Made by a program: the position numbers and the translations under genes
The notes under the pieces: model-generated
The model's input: only the letters and a program-made list of their open reading frames with translations
Database searches by the model: none
Told to the model about the DNA's origin: nothing
Shown here: positions 1 through 4,631 of the stretch, one piece after another
Layout of the letters: the number at the start of each line of letters is the position of its first letter
Position numbering within the stretch: the first letter of the stretch is position 1
NCBI GenBank assembly: GCA_017649745.1
Contig: JAGCGE010000254.1
Coordinates: 1 to 8,920, forward strand
Direction of reading: 5' to 3'
DNA from: Clostridiales bacterium
GTDB taxonomy: Bacteria > Bacillota_A > Clostridia > Saccharofermentanales > Saccharofermentanaceae
Length of the DNA: 8,920 bases

Positions 1-44
1 TGAACGAGACAGTCGTAGTAAACGAGGAGAAGGAGAACAAGTCT

Positions 45-383
45 ATGTTTAAGAAAGCATTAGGTAAGGTTAAGGAGATTGGTACAGTTGGAGTTGAGAA
101 GGTGAAAGGTGGAATCGAATGGATTAAGGACAATCCGATTGACGCAACCTATTATGGAACGATGGCACTCGGTGCAGCCGCAATAGCGGTTATGACCGGT
201 ACAACCGTTAAGGCCATAAAGGAAGGTGATAAGTCGACGTATTGTGATGACGTCCAGATGAGAGTAAACCTGAAGCATTCTCTTACTTCAGATGAAATCA
301 ATGAGCTTAGTTACAGAATGTCAACTGGACAGACTAAGTTCCAGGCACTCGAAGGTATGGGTGTAGTGGATCACACAAAGTAA
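45..383 (+). CDS. small one-helix phage membrane protein
   Basis: A 112-residue protein of unknown function. It has a basic amphipathic N-terminus (residues 1-28), one short hydrophobic segment at about 36-52 rich in Gly/Ala, and a polar tail ending in a pattern L-T-S-x-E-x(6)-R-x(3)-G-x(5)-LEGMGVV that resembles small membrane proteins I remember from gut phages. The ATG is supported by AAGGAG at 30-35, nine bases upstream. The frame is also open back to the window edge (14 codons, Glu/Asn/Val-rich), and bases 1-2 are 'tg', so an upstream start such as ATG just at the edge cannot be excluded; the 4256 gene has a similar acidic leader before its basic stretch. It is followed 15 bases later by hairpin H1. 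Membrane placement is predicted; function is not known. Confidence 0.8.
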   Translation: MFKKALGKVKEIGTVGVEKVKGGIEWIKDNPIDATYYGTMALGAAAIAVMTGTTVKAIKEGDKSTYCDDVQMRVNLKHSLTSDEINELSYRMSTGQTKFQALEGMGVVDHTK

Positions 384-398
384 ATTGAAAGTACACGG

Positions 399-440
399 CA
401 GTGGCTATCAGAGAAATCTGGTAGTCATTGTTTATATTTT
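399..440 (+). terminator. hairpin H1 with GAAA loop and T-rich tail
   Basis: Arms 399-412 and 417-430 form 14 continuous RNA base pairs, three of them G-U, closed by a GAAA tetraloop (413-416) and followed by TTTATATTTT (431-440). The shape fits an intrinsic terminator for the 45-383 gene. It belongs to a family of five in this window; its central 16 bases (407-422) are identical to those of H4. The wobbles make it stable only in + strand RNA. Confidence 0.75.
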
Positions 441-443
441 AAG

Positions 444-469
444 CTCGCGAAAAAATACCTCACTATAAT
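444..469 (+). promoter_or_regulatory. promoter-like motif before the HTH gene (site F)
   Basis: TCGCG at 445-449 is followed 19 bases later (start to start) by a perfect TATAAT at 464-469. The A-rich spacer is 14 bases. The same two-block motif with the same spacing occurs at 1643, 2303 and 4175. No TTGACA-like -35 lies at the usual 16-18 base spacing (441-446 is AAGCTC). Transcription would start near 476, leaving a leader of about 35 bases before the ATG at 511. Confidence 0.65.
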
Positions 470-503
470 GTAACACACGTTATTAAACAAACGAAAGTGA
501 GGT
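457..503 (+). promoter_or_regulatory. inverted repeat spanning the -10 box and ribosome site
   Basis: ACCTCACT (457-464) is the exact reverse complement of AGTGAGGT (496-503), which contains the GAGGT ribosome site of the HTH gene. A smaller palindrome, TAAC-ACAC-GTTA (471-482), lies between them, just downstream of the TATAAT box. As DNA these could be operators for a dimeric regulator; as RNA the outer repeat would mask the ribosome site, but only in transcripts that begin upstream of 457. Confidence 0.5.
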
Positions 504-510
504 TAAAGAA

Positions 511-969
511 ATGAATGTAAGGTATGACAGTATCAACACGGAGGATGCAGCAACAATGCTTGGAGTTTCCAAGAAGACAATTACGAATTGGTGCAGGGAT
601 AGACTGATCGATTTTACAGATCTTTCTGACGGAACTCACAAAGCTAGGTACATGTTTGATATTGAGGAGCTTAACAGAGTGCAGCAAGCGATGGCACTGT
701 ATGGCAAGTACAAGTGGGCGAGACACGTTCATACGGAACGCAAAGCAGTCGAAGTCGCAAAGCAGAACGAAGTTATAGTTAACAATAAGGAGGATGTAAC
801 AGTGGAAGTGAATACCGTATCAGCAAAAGAGAAGGAAAACGAGAAGATCTTATTACTTGTAGACCGAATTCGAGACTTCAAGGAAGAGCTTGAGAATTTG
901 GAATGCAGACGTAAGCAGGTTGAGGGAGAGATAGATCTCCTGAGAAAAGAACTTAATGAATTGATTTAA
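511..969 (+). CDS. helix-turn-helix DNA-binding protein with coiled-coil tail
   Basis: A 152-residue protein. Residues about 8-32 (TEDAATMLGVSKKTITNWC) form an excisionase/MerR-type helix-turn-helix, followed by a wing-like stretch and the YMFDIEELNRV segment (47-57) typical of this fold. A basic linker and an acidic region lead to a heptad-rich coiled coil at about 106-152, which suggests a dimer. It probably acts as a phage transcription regulator; whether it represses or activates cannot be told. The ATG follows GAGGT at 499-503 by seven bases. It has its own promoter-like motif with flanking inverted repeats, consistent with self-regulation (inference). Hairpin H2 follows 16 bases after the stop. 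An excisionase role is possible, but no integrase is visible. Confidence 0.85.
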   Translation: MNVRYDSINTEDAATMLGVSKKTITNWCRDRLIDFTDLSDGTHKARYMFDIEELNRVQQAMALYGKYKWARHVHTERKAVEVAKQNEVIVNNKEDVTVEVNTVSAKEKENEKILLLVDRIRDFKEELENLECRRKQVEGEIDLLRKELNELI

Positions 970-985
970 TTAACAGACGTTAGGG

Positions 986-1032
986 CTTAGGGTCTTAGAC
1001 AGCAATGTCTAGGGCTCTAAGTTTTATATTTT
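986..1032 (+). terminator. hairpin H2 with GCAA loop and T-rich tail
   Basis: Arms 986-1001 and 1006-1021 give 16 RNA base pairs, three of them wobbles, with a GCAA tetraloop (1002-1005) and the tail TTTTATATTTT (1022-1032). It follows the HTH gene, and the ribosome site of the next gene begins only about three bases after the tail, so there is no room for a new promoter between them. The next gene therefore depends on read-through or RNA processing. The 3' arm shares 13 identical bases (TGTCTAGGGCTCT) with H3. Confidence 0.75.
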
Positions 1033-1046
1033 AGAAAGGAGGGTTT

Positions 1047-1619
1047 ATGGGGTTAGTTAAAAAATTAGTGAAAACCGGAGCAAGTGCAGCACTGGATAAT
1101 GTTAAATCCGCAGCCATATCGAGTGCTATGAATTCAAACCTTGCATCACAGGGTATAGATAAGGTTCGTTCAATGGTAGCAGGTCAGGCGCAAGTACCTA
1201 AGATTAACGTTGGGGATATTAAGATGCCTGCAGGAGTAGACAAATATATTTCACCAGTAGCGGACAAGGTGGCCTCACATATAAATATCCCAACGAGTTT
1301 TAACGGTGTCTCATTACCAAAGATACCTGAATTACCAGACCTATCTTCCGTATCATCTGAAGTAGGTTCTAAGCTTTCTAGTATTGGACTCGATACTGAC
1401 AAGTTAGGTATAAGGAGTGTCGATGATATTCTGAAAAATCCCGATATCTCAGCGCTTAAAGCTAGCGATTTAGGACATACGCCAAAAGTAATAGATGACT
1501 TTGGTGACGTTACGAAAGCGATGGATCAATTTGACATTAATGCTGTACAGGATCAAATTAACGGAATGACCTCAAAATTTCCCGGGGTGGAAAAAATGGA
1601 TTTAACAAAGTACTTCTGA
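1047..1619 (+). CDS. hypothetical phage protein, soluble-looking
   Basis: A 190-residue protein that I do not recognise. There is no clear membrane helix. The N-terminus (about 1-45) is a basic, Ala/Ser-rich amphipathic helix region. The middle (about 50-125) is a low-complexity mix of Pro, Ser, Val and Lys with recurring PKI motifs (VPKINVGDI, LPKIPELPDL). The C-terminus (about 125-190) is more regular and helical, with the sequence SVDDILKNPDISALKASDL. The ATG has a strong AAGGAGG (1036-1042) only four bases upstream, a slightly short spacing. It lies directly downstream of H2 and has no visible promoter of its own, so it is likely co-transcribed at reduced level with the HTH gene. The stop is TGA. 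Function is unknown; an amphipathic membrane-associated or virion protein is possible. Confidence 0.8.
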   Translation: MGLVKKLVKTGASAALDNVKSAAISSAMNSNLASQGIDKVRSMVAGQAQVPKINVGDIKMPAGVDKYISPVADKVASHINIPTSFNGVSLPKIPELPDLSSVSSEVGSKLSSIGLDTDKLGIRSVDDILKNPDISALKASDLGHTPKVIDDFGDVTKAMDQFDINAVQDQINGMTSKFPGVEKMDLTKYF

Positions 1620-1640
1620 ACCATGACCCACAATACCGCT

Positions 1641-1667
1641 ATTCGTGTCTAAATCATATTATATAGT
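1641..1667 (+). promoter_or_regulatory. promoter-like motif (site A)
   Basis: TCGTG at 1643-1647 and TATAGT at 1662-1667 keep the same 19-base offset as the other three copies. With site B it shares ATTCG at one end and ATATAGTAGGA at the other in register. If used as a normal promoter it would start RNA near 1674, inside the ribosome site (1668-1676), so its use for the next gene is less certain than at the other sites. CATATTAT (1655-1662) is also the exact complement of ATAATATG (1678-1685), which includes the start codon. Confidence 0.5.
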
Positions 1668-1682
1668 AGGAGGTGAAATAAT

Positions 1683-2075
1683 ATGAAGATAACATTTGGA
1701 AAGAAACAGAAGGAACCAACAGAAAGGGAACTCAGAAAGGCTTTTATCAGATCTGAAATGAAACAGATCGAAGAGTACATGAAGAGTATTGCCCCTGGAA
1801 ACGAAGAGTACGATGTATATCATAGCACTTGGCAGCGATGGAATAGTGAACTCATGGATATTGAGAAAGCTGAGAATGAAGACAAATTCAAACTCAGTGA
1901 TCTCTTACCGTGGTTGACGATTGCATTAACTGCAGGTGGTACGGTTGCAGGCGTTTACACTTCGGTTCATAAGGACAAGACTAAGAAAGAACTTGGAGAT
2001 ATGATCTATCAGAAGGAAGAAGTCGAGGATGCCCTTGGTAACGGAAAACTGTATTCGTTATCAACAAAAGATTAA
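1683..2075 (+). CDS. one-helix phage membrane protein with charged N-terminal domain
   Basis: A 130-residue protein. Residues 1-72 are highly charged and helical (many Lys/Glu, two Trp near 50-53), followed by one predicted membrane segment at about 74-93 (LLPWLTIALTAGGTVAGVY) and a short basic then acidic tail. This order (charged helices, one membrane helix, short tail) matches small proteins I remember from gut phages, but no function is known. The orientation is probably N-terminus inside or the whole charged part cytoplasmic (inference). The ATG is supported by AGGAGGTGA at 1668-1676. The gene is preceded by promoter-like site A and followed eight bases later by hairpin H3, as for the other promoter-proximal genes in this window. 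Confidence 0.85.
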   Translation: MKITFGKKQKEPTERELRKAFIRSEMKQIEEYMKSIAPGNEEYDVYHSTWQRWNSELMDIEKAENEDKFKLSDLLPWLTIALTAGGTVAGVYTSVHKDKTKKELGDMIYQKEEVEDALGNGKLYSLSTKD

Positions 2076-2083
2076 CCAACAAA

Positions 2084-2129
2084 AGAGCTTTAGGCAGAAA
2101 TGTCTAGGGCTCTGTTTCTTTTATATTTT
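2084..2129 (+). terminator. hairpin H3 with GAAA loop and T-rich tail
   Basis: Arms 2084-2096 and 2101-2113 form 13 RNA base pairs including three wobbles, closed by GAAA (2097-2100). The tail is GTTTCTTTTATATTTT, and the last T is already the first base of the TGGAGG ribosome site of the next gene. A terminator placed so tightly must be read through for that gene to be expressed from upstream. Confidence 0.75.
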
Positions 2130-2139
2130 GGAGGATGTC

Positions 2140-2301
2140 ATGATTGGTGATACAAAAGAAGTATACTACCATAAGTATTGCAACAAGTGCAAGCATCTAG
2201 AAGAAAACGAGAGTAATCCAGAATCTGCTTGCTGGGATTGCTTGGAAGAACCTACAAACGAAAACAGTCATAAGCCATTATATTTTGAACCGGCTGAATG
2301 A
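2140..2301 (+). CDS. small Cys4 (zinc-ribbon-like) phage protein
   Basis: A 53-residue protein with two C-x2-C knuckles, Cys14/Cys17 (YCNKCKH) and Cys31/Cys34 (CWDCL), separated by an acidic 13-residue loop, then a conserved-looking tail ENSHKPLYFEP. Four cysteines in this spacing suggest a metal-binding site, most likely zinc. The C-x2-C plus SHKP layout is a recurrent small protein in gut phages as far as I remember; its role is unknown, and similar knuckles occur in regulators and in nucleic-acid-binding proteins. The start at 2140 is chosen because GGAGG (2130-2134) lies five bases upstream; the frame is open further upstream, but that would translate through hairpin H3 and the end of the previous gene. 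No own promoter is visible. Confidence 0.85.
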   Translation: MIGDTKEVYYHKYCNKCKHLEENESNPESACWDCLEEPTNENSHKPLYFEPAE

Positions 2302-2327
2302 TTCGTGTAAAAAACCTCCGCTAAGAT
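2301..2327 (+). promoter_or_regulatory. promoter-like motif (site C)
   Basis: TCGTG at 2303-2307, an A-rich 14-base spacer, and TAAGAT at 2322-2327 at the same 19-base offset as the other copies. The -10-like block is the weakest of the four. RNA would start near 2334, 32 bases before the start codon at 2366. The motif begins immediately at the stop codon of the Cys4 gene. Confidence 0.55.
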
Positions 2328-2360
2328 GGTAAGCACGATTAAGTGTATCGAAAAGGAGGT
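2314..2360 (+). promoter_or_regulatory. anti-ribosome-site pairing in leader
   Basis: ACCTCC (2314-2319), lying inside the promoter spacer, is the exact complement of GGAGGT (2355-2360), the ribosome site of the 2366 gene. A small CGAT/ATCG hairpin (2336-2339 with 2347-2350) could stack within the loop. Only RNA that began upstream of about 2314 would carry both halves. Confidence 0.4.
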
Positions 2361-2365
2361 ATGAA

Positions 2366-2563
2366 ATGAAGAATTTCACAAAGACAGCAATATTGATATT
2401 ACTTGGTGTTATGTGTATACCAGCGGCGTTAGGTTTAGCTTTTGGGCTAGGCTGGACACTGTTGGGATACATATGGCATCCAAAAGGGATGTTAATAGCT
2501 TGCTTGATATTGGGTATTCTAAATATACCAGGTATAATAATCGGTTTGTTTGCTAAACGGTAA
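2366..2563 (+). CDS. very hydrophobic two-helix small membrane protein
   Basis: A 65-residue protein with a short basic start (MKNFTK), a hydrophobic stretch at about 8-35, a turn with HPKG (38-41), a second hydrophobic stretch at about 41-62, and a basic end (AKR). It is almost certainly a two-helix hairpin in the cytoplasmic membrane, both ends inside by the positive-inside rule (inference). Size and topology overlap those of class II holins, but nothing lytic (endolysin, spanin) is near, so I do not call it a holin. The ATG follows AAGGAGG (2353-2359) by six bases; an ATG at 2361 runs into a stop at once. It is preceded by promoter-like site C and followed three bases after its stop by hairpin H5. 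Confidence 0.85.
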   Translation: MKNFTKTAILILLGVMCIPAALGLAFGLGWTLLGYIWHPKGMLIACLILGILNIPGIIIGLFAKR

Positions 2564-2566
2564 CTG

Positions 2567-2614
2567 ATAGAGAGATCTAGAGATAAACAATCTAGGTCTC
2601 TCTATTTATATTTT
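2567..2614 (+). terminator. hairpin H5 with nine-base loop and T-rich tail
   Basis: Arms 2567-2581 and 2591-2605 form 15 RNA base pairs with one wobble; the tail is TTATATTTT (2606-2614). Unlike the other four, the loop is nine bases (GATAAACAA) and not a GNRA tetraloop. It starts three bases after the stop of the two-helix membrane protein and stands 30 bases before the next start. Confidence 0.75.
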
Positions 2615-2643
2615 AAATTCACTTATGAAGGGAGAACAATACT

Positions 2644-3180
2644 ATGAACAACTCAATCGCAATCGGTCTTGGAATCGCAAGTTTCGCAGCTGGATGTGCA
2701 GCAGTAGCACTTATCGAGGGAGACAAAACCTCTAAGTTCGCTAAGCAGCTTGACAGCGTAAGCACCAACATGCATTACATCAGGAACAACATTGATATTT
2801 CAGTGCCTGAATCTATGGCTGACATGCTGGTACGTGATGCTGCTACTAAGGTTGCTAACACCGCAGTTGAAAATGGTAGCAGACAGGCACTCAAGGACAT
2901 CGAGTCCCATATCAACAGCGAGATCAGCAAAGCCGTTTCTAGCTCTTACGAAGCTATTGAAAAGGGTCTTCAGGATAAGCTCGAAAAGGAGATCAACCTT
3001 CAGACTATCGAACGCATCGAGAATGCTGTTTCTGAGAAGGTCTCAAAGCAGGTTCTTAACACTCTTAAGGTTGACTCTGCTGCAAACAAAGCACTTACAA
3101 AGGCTGATGTCATTAAGGCTTGTGTCGATAAGGGCATGAAGTCTTGGGAAATCAGTGACGTCGTTTCAGCATTTAACTAA
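2644..3180 (+). CDS. membrane-anchored coiled-coil phage protein
   Basis: A 178-residue protein with an N-terminal hydrophobic segment (about 5-25) and then a long helical, heptad-like region (about 30-142) rich in Ala, Glu, Lys and Ile. The core (DISVPESMADMLV, then repeated V-x2-A/I patterns and IxSEISKAV, DKLEKEINLQ) resembles an anchored coiled-coil family I remember from gut phages. The last 35 residues (ALTKADVIKACVDKG onward) look like a small separate helical unit. The sequence FAAGC near residue 18 is not a convincing lipobox because no basic N-region precedes it and -3 is Ala. The ATG follows AAGGGAGA (2628-2635). It lies downstream of H5 with no own promoter, and 27 bases ahead of the DUF6353-like gene. 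It may be a membrane scaffold; function is unproven. Confidence 0.85.
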   Translation: MNNSIAIGLGIASFAAGCAAVALIEGDKTSKFAKQLDSVSTNMHYIRNNIDISVPESMADMLVRDAATKVANTAVENGSRQALKDIESHINSEISKAVSSSYEAIEKGLQDKLEKEINLQTIERIENAVSEKVSKQVLNTLKVDSAANKALTKADVIKACVDKGMKSWEISDVVSAFN

Positions 3181-3207
3181 TTATATTCGTGAAAGGAGAA
3201 AATCACT

Positions 3208-4065
3208 ATGAAGAATTTCTTAGCACCTGTTCTTAAAAACGAAGTTGTAGCAAAGGTTACTGGGGGCATTGGTAAGTTCTACCTTGCCCATGAAACAGCG
3301 ATTCTTACCGGTGGTACCATAGGCTTCAGTATGGCCACCACCGCAGTAACCCTTAAGAACGCCGGACAGATCAATGATATTATCGCCGACACTAAGGACA
3401 TGCTTGAGCAGTGTAACGATAATAACGAACGATCCGAGGTTTACATCTGGGCAGCCCGTGAGCTTGCGCCTTTAGTAGCACCAATACTTATATTCCAGCT
3501 TGCCACTATCGGCTGTGCTATAAAGTCCAAGAAAAACTCTGATCTTAAGGATAAGAAGCTCGCAGAAGCAGCTAGCGCTCTCTCCCTCGCTCAGGCCGCA
3601 ATTGCTCAGTACCAGTCTTTCCAGAAAGATACTGAGGAAGCCCTAGGCGAGAAGAAGTATGCAAAGCTTCAGGATGATATTTACAAGAATCAGCAGGTCG
3701 ATGGTAGACAGTTCTCGCAACTGCCTCTTGAGGGCGCACCTGGTGAAATCCTCATGATCGATAAGTACTCTGGAAGACCATTCTGGGGAACAACAGACCG
3801 TATCGAAAATGCCGCAAAAGAGCTTAGCCGCATGGTAGCAGCGGATGGCGGATATGACGAAGTAACCATCAACACTTTCTATGATCTAATCGGTAACAAC
3901 AATCTTACTCCTACAGGATTGGGCGATAAGTTCGGTTATATTTCTGGTGATGACGTTTCAGCCCATTTTGCAGACACAAGGTATGTGTTCCCCAATGGTA
4001 CCATGATTCCTGCGTTTGAGGTGTATTTATATCCTGAACCGGGATATGTAGACCTCGAAAGGTGA
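3208..4065 (+). CDS. DUF6353-like phage membrane protein, first copy
   Basis: A 285-residue protein I assign tentatively to the DUF6353 type of phage proteins. It has two likely membrane segments (about 29-50, AILTGGTIGFSMATTAVTL, and about 88-105), an Ala-rich helix (about 115-135) and a soluble C-terminal part with FYDLIGNNNLTPTGLGDKFGY and a strand-like end (AFEVYLYPEPG). The C-terminal pattern (a short 'LIG/LG' segment, a glycine turn and a hydrophobic strand) is what suggests the family; its function is not known. The ATG follows AAAGGAG (3192-3198) by nine bases. A second, diverged copy is at 5240-6145. It ends in TGA, after which the same frame stays open for 30 codons to a TAA at 4156, so its natural C-terminus may be longer. 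Confidence 0.8.
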   Translation: MKNFLAPVLKNEVVAKVTGGIGKFYLAHETAILTGGTIGFSMATTAVTLKNAGQINDIIADTKDMLEQCNDNNERSEVYIWAARELAPLVAPILIFQLATIGCAIKSKKNSDLKDKKLAEAASALSLAQAAIAQYQSFQKDTEEALGEKKYAKLQDDIYKNQQVDGRQFSQLPLEGAPGEILMIDKYSGRPFWGTTDRIENAAKELSRMVAADGGYDEVTINTFYDLIGNNNLTPTGLGDKFGYISGDDVSAHFADTRYVFPNGTMIPAFEVYLYPEPGYVDLER

Positions 4066-4158
4066 AAGGAACGACTATCAGATGACGAGTTAGATTTTGA
4101 ATTGGGCTGGTTAGGGTATATCAAGCGCGAATACCAATACCAGCCTAGTCATCTGTAA
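4066..4158 (+). other. in-frame open extension after the TGA stop
   Basis: Directly after the TGA at 4063-4065 the same frame continues for 30 sense codons to TAA (4156-4158). The encoded residues (KERLSDDELDFELGW, then LGYIKREYQYQPSHL) look protein-like rather than random, acidic first and aromatic later. Possibilities are: stop-codon read-through adding a tail to the upstream protein; a recent nonsense mutation; or the remains of a separate small gene, since AAAGGA (4065-4070) sits where a ribosome site would be, but the expected start position reads ATC (4077-4079), out of frame. No in-frame ATG, GTG or well-placed TTG exists. Confidence 0.4.
4079..4155 (+). repeat. nested inverted repeats, candidate RNA structure
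   Basis: CAGATGAC (4079-4086) pairs with GTCATCTG (4148-4155). Inside it, GGGCTGGT (4104-4111) pairs with ACCAGCCT (4139-4146, with one wobble), followed by a 3x3 internal loop and GGTA/TACC (4115-4118 with 4132-4135). There is no T-tract, so it is not a standard terminator. It begins 13 bases after the TGA stop and overlaps the open extension. Confidence 0.55.
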
Positions 4159-4172
4159 ATCAGTCTAATTAC

Positions 4173-4199
4173 ATTCGCGTAAAAAACATACCATATAGT
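4173..4199 (+). promoter_or_regulatory. promoter-like motif (site B)
   Basis: TCGCG at 4175-4179 and TATAGT at 4194-4199 keep the 19-base offset of sites F, A and C, with an A-rich spacer. RNA would start near 4206, giving a leader of about 50 bases before the start at 4256. No pairing between the spacer and the ribosome site is apparent here, unlike at the other three sites. This is probably the promoter of the 4256 gene and, through H4, of the long right-hand gene block. Confidence 0.6.
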
Positions 4200-4255
4200 A
4201 GGAATGAGGTTATCATTCAGAAACTAAAAACAAATTAAAAATGGAGGAAACGACA

Positions 4256-4552
4256 ATGATGACAACAGAACAGAAGAACAACGAAGTAAAGGAAGTTGAG
4301 AACAAAGAGGTAACAGTAGCACAGACAGCTGAGGTTCAGCAGCCTGTCGAGCAGAAGCCTGAGGAGAAGAAGGAATCTCTCGGTAAGAGAATCTGGAACA
4401 AGGTTAAGAAGCCCGTGATAATTGCAGGAGCAATTGCAGTAGGGGTTGGTCTTGGCGTTGGAGCAGATGAACTTGCTAGAGCGAGGAAATCATCGAAACA
4501 GACAACTGACGACAGCACTGATAATCAGTCATCTGAGGTATCTGAAAACTAA
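4256..4552 (+). CDS. acidic one-helix phage membrane protein
   Basis: A 98-residue protein with a Glu/Gln/Val-rich, probably disordered N-terminus (1-40), a basic stretch (GKRIWNKVKKP, 43-53), one Gly/Ala/Val membrane segment (about 53-70) and a polar Ser/Asp/Thr tail. The start at 4256 is preferred over an in-frame ATG at 4241, because the only good ribosome site, GGAGGA at 4243-4248, lies between the two and is well spaced (seven bases) for 4256. Basic residues before the helix and an acidic leader recall the 45-383 product, but I see no clear alignment. It is preceded by promoter-like site B and followed by hairpin H4. Function is unknown; low complexity makes family assignment unreliable. 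Confidence 0.8.
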   Translation: MMTTEQKNNEVKEVENKEVTVAQTAEVQQPVEQKPEEKKESLGKRIWNKVKKPVIIAGAIAVGVGLGVGADELARARKSSKQTTDDSTDNQSSEVSEN

Positions 4553-4571
4553 ATAGTAATTGACACTTTCG

Positions 4572-4612
4572 CTTGAGGATCAGAGAAATCTGGTTCTCAA
4601 GTTTTATATTTT
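4572..4612 (+). terminator. hairpin H4 with GAAA loop and T-rich tail
   Basis: Arms 4572-4584 and 4589-4601 form 13 RNA base pairs with two wobbles around GAAA (4585-4588); the tail is TTTTATATTTT (4602-4612). It stands between the acidic membrane protein and the long right-hand gene block. Read-through here would control everything downstream, since no other promoter-like motif was found before the helicase. Confidence 0.75.
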
Positions 4613-4631
4613 ATGTGAGAGGAGAATACCC

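Noticed and set aside
1022..1032. TATATT in the hairpin tails as a -10 promoter box
   Set aside because: At H2 and H3 the RNA would start within or beyond the ribosome site of the next gene, and no -35-like sequence lies upstream except the hairpin arm.
2366..2563. Holin call for the two-helix membrane protein
   Set aside because: Topology alone is not enough, and no endolysin or spanin gene is nearby.
2644..2720. Lipoprotein signal in the 2644 gene (FAAGC)
   Set aside because: No basic N-region, and Ala rather than Leu at -3; the segment reads better as a plain membrane anchor.
2792..3139. Overlapping + strand frame of 115 codons inside the coiled-coil gene
   Set aside because: Its product is an implausible Leu/Arg/Ser-rich sequence caused by codon bias of the true frame, and no ribosome site precedes it.
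4063..4065. Use of TGA as a sense codon in this genome
   Set aside because: TGA ends several genes exactly where the next ribosome site or start begins (5223, 6727, 8121), so it is a normal stop codon.
4079..4155. Possible tRNA or tRNA-like RNA in the gap after 4065
   Set aside because: No TTCGA-type T-loop, no plausible anticodon arm in position, and the outer and inner stems do not fit cloverleaf lengths.
4148..4263. Pairing of GTCATC (4148-4153) with the start region GATGAC (4258-4263) of the 4256 gene
   Set aside because: Only six base pairs over a long distance, and it competes with the stronger local eight-base stem at 4079-4086; likely chance.
399..4612. Repeated hairpins as a CRISPR array or transposable repeats
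   Set aside because: Copies are far apart, differ in length and sequence, and have no uniform spacers, target duplications or transposase.
4560..4631. Upstream starts for the 4632, 5240, 7599, 4256 and 2140 genes
   Set aside because: The longer frames begin at TTG or ATG codons without a ribosome site, and some run through hairpins; the chosen starts each have a well-spaced purine-rich site.
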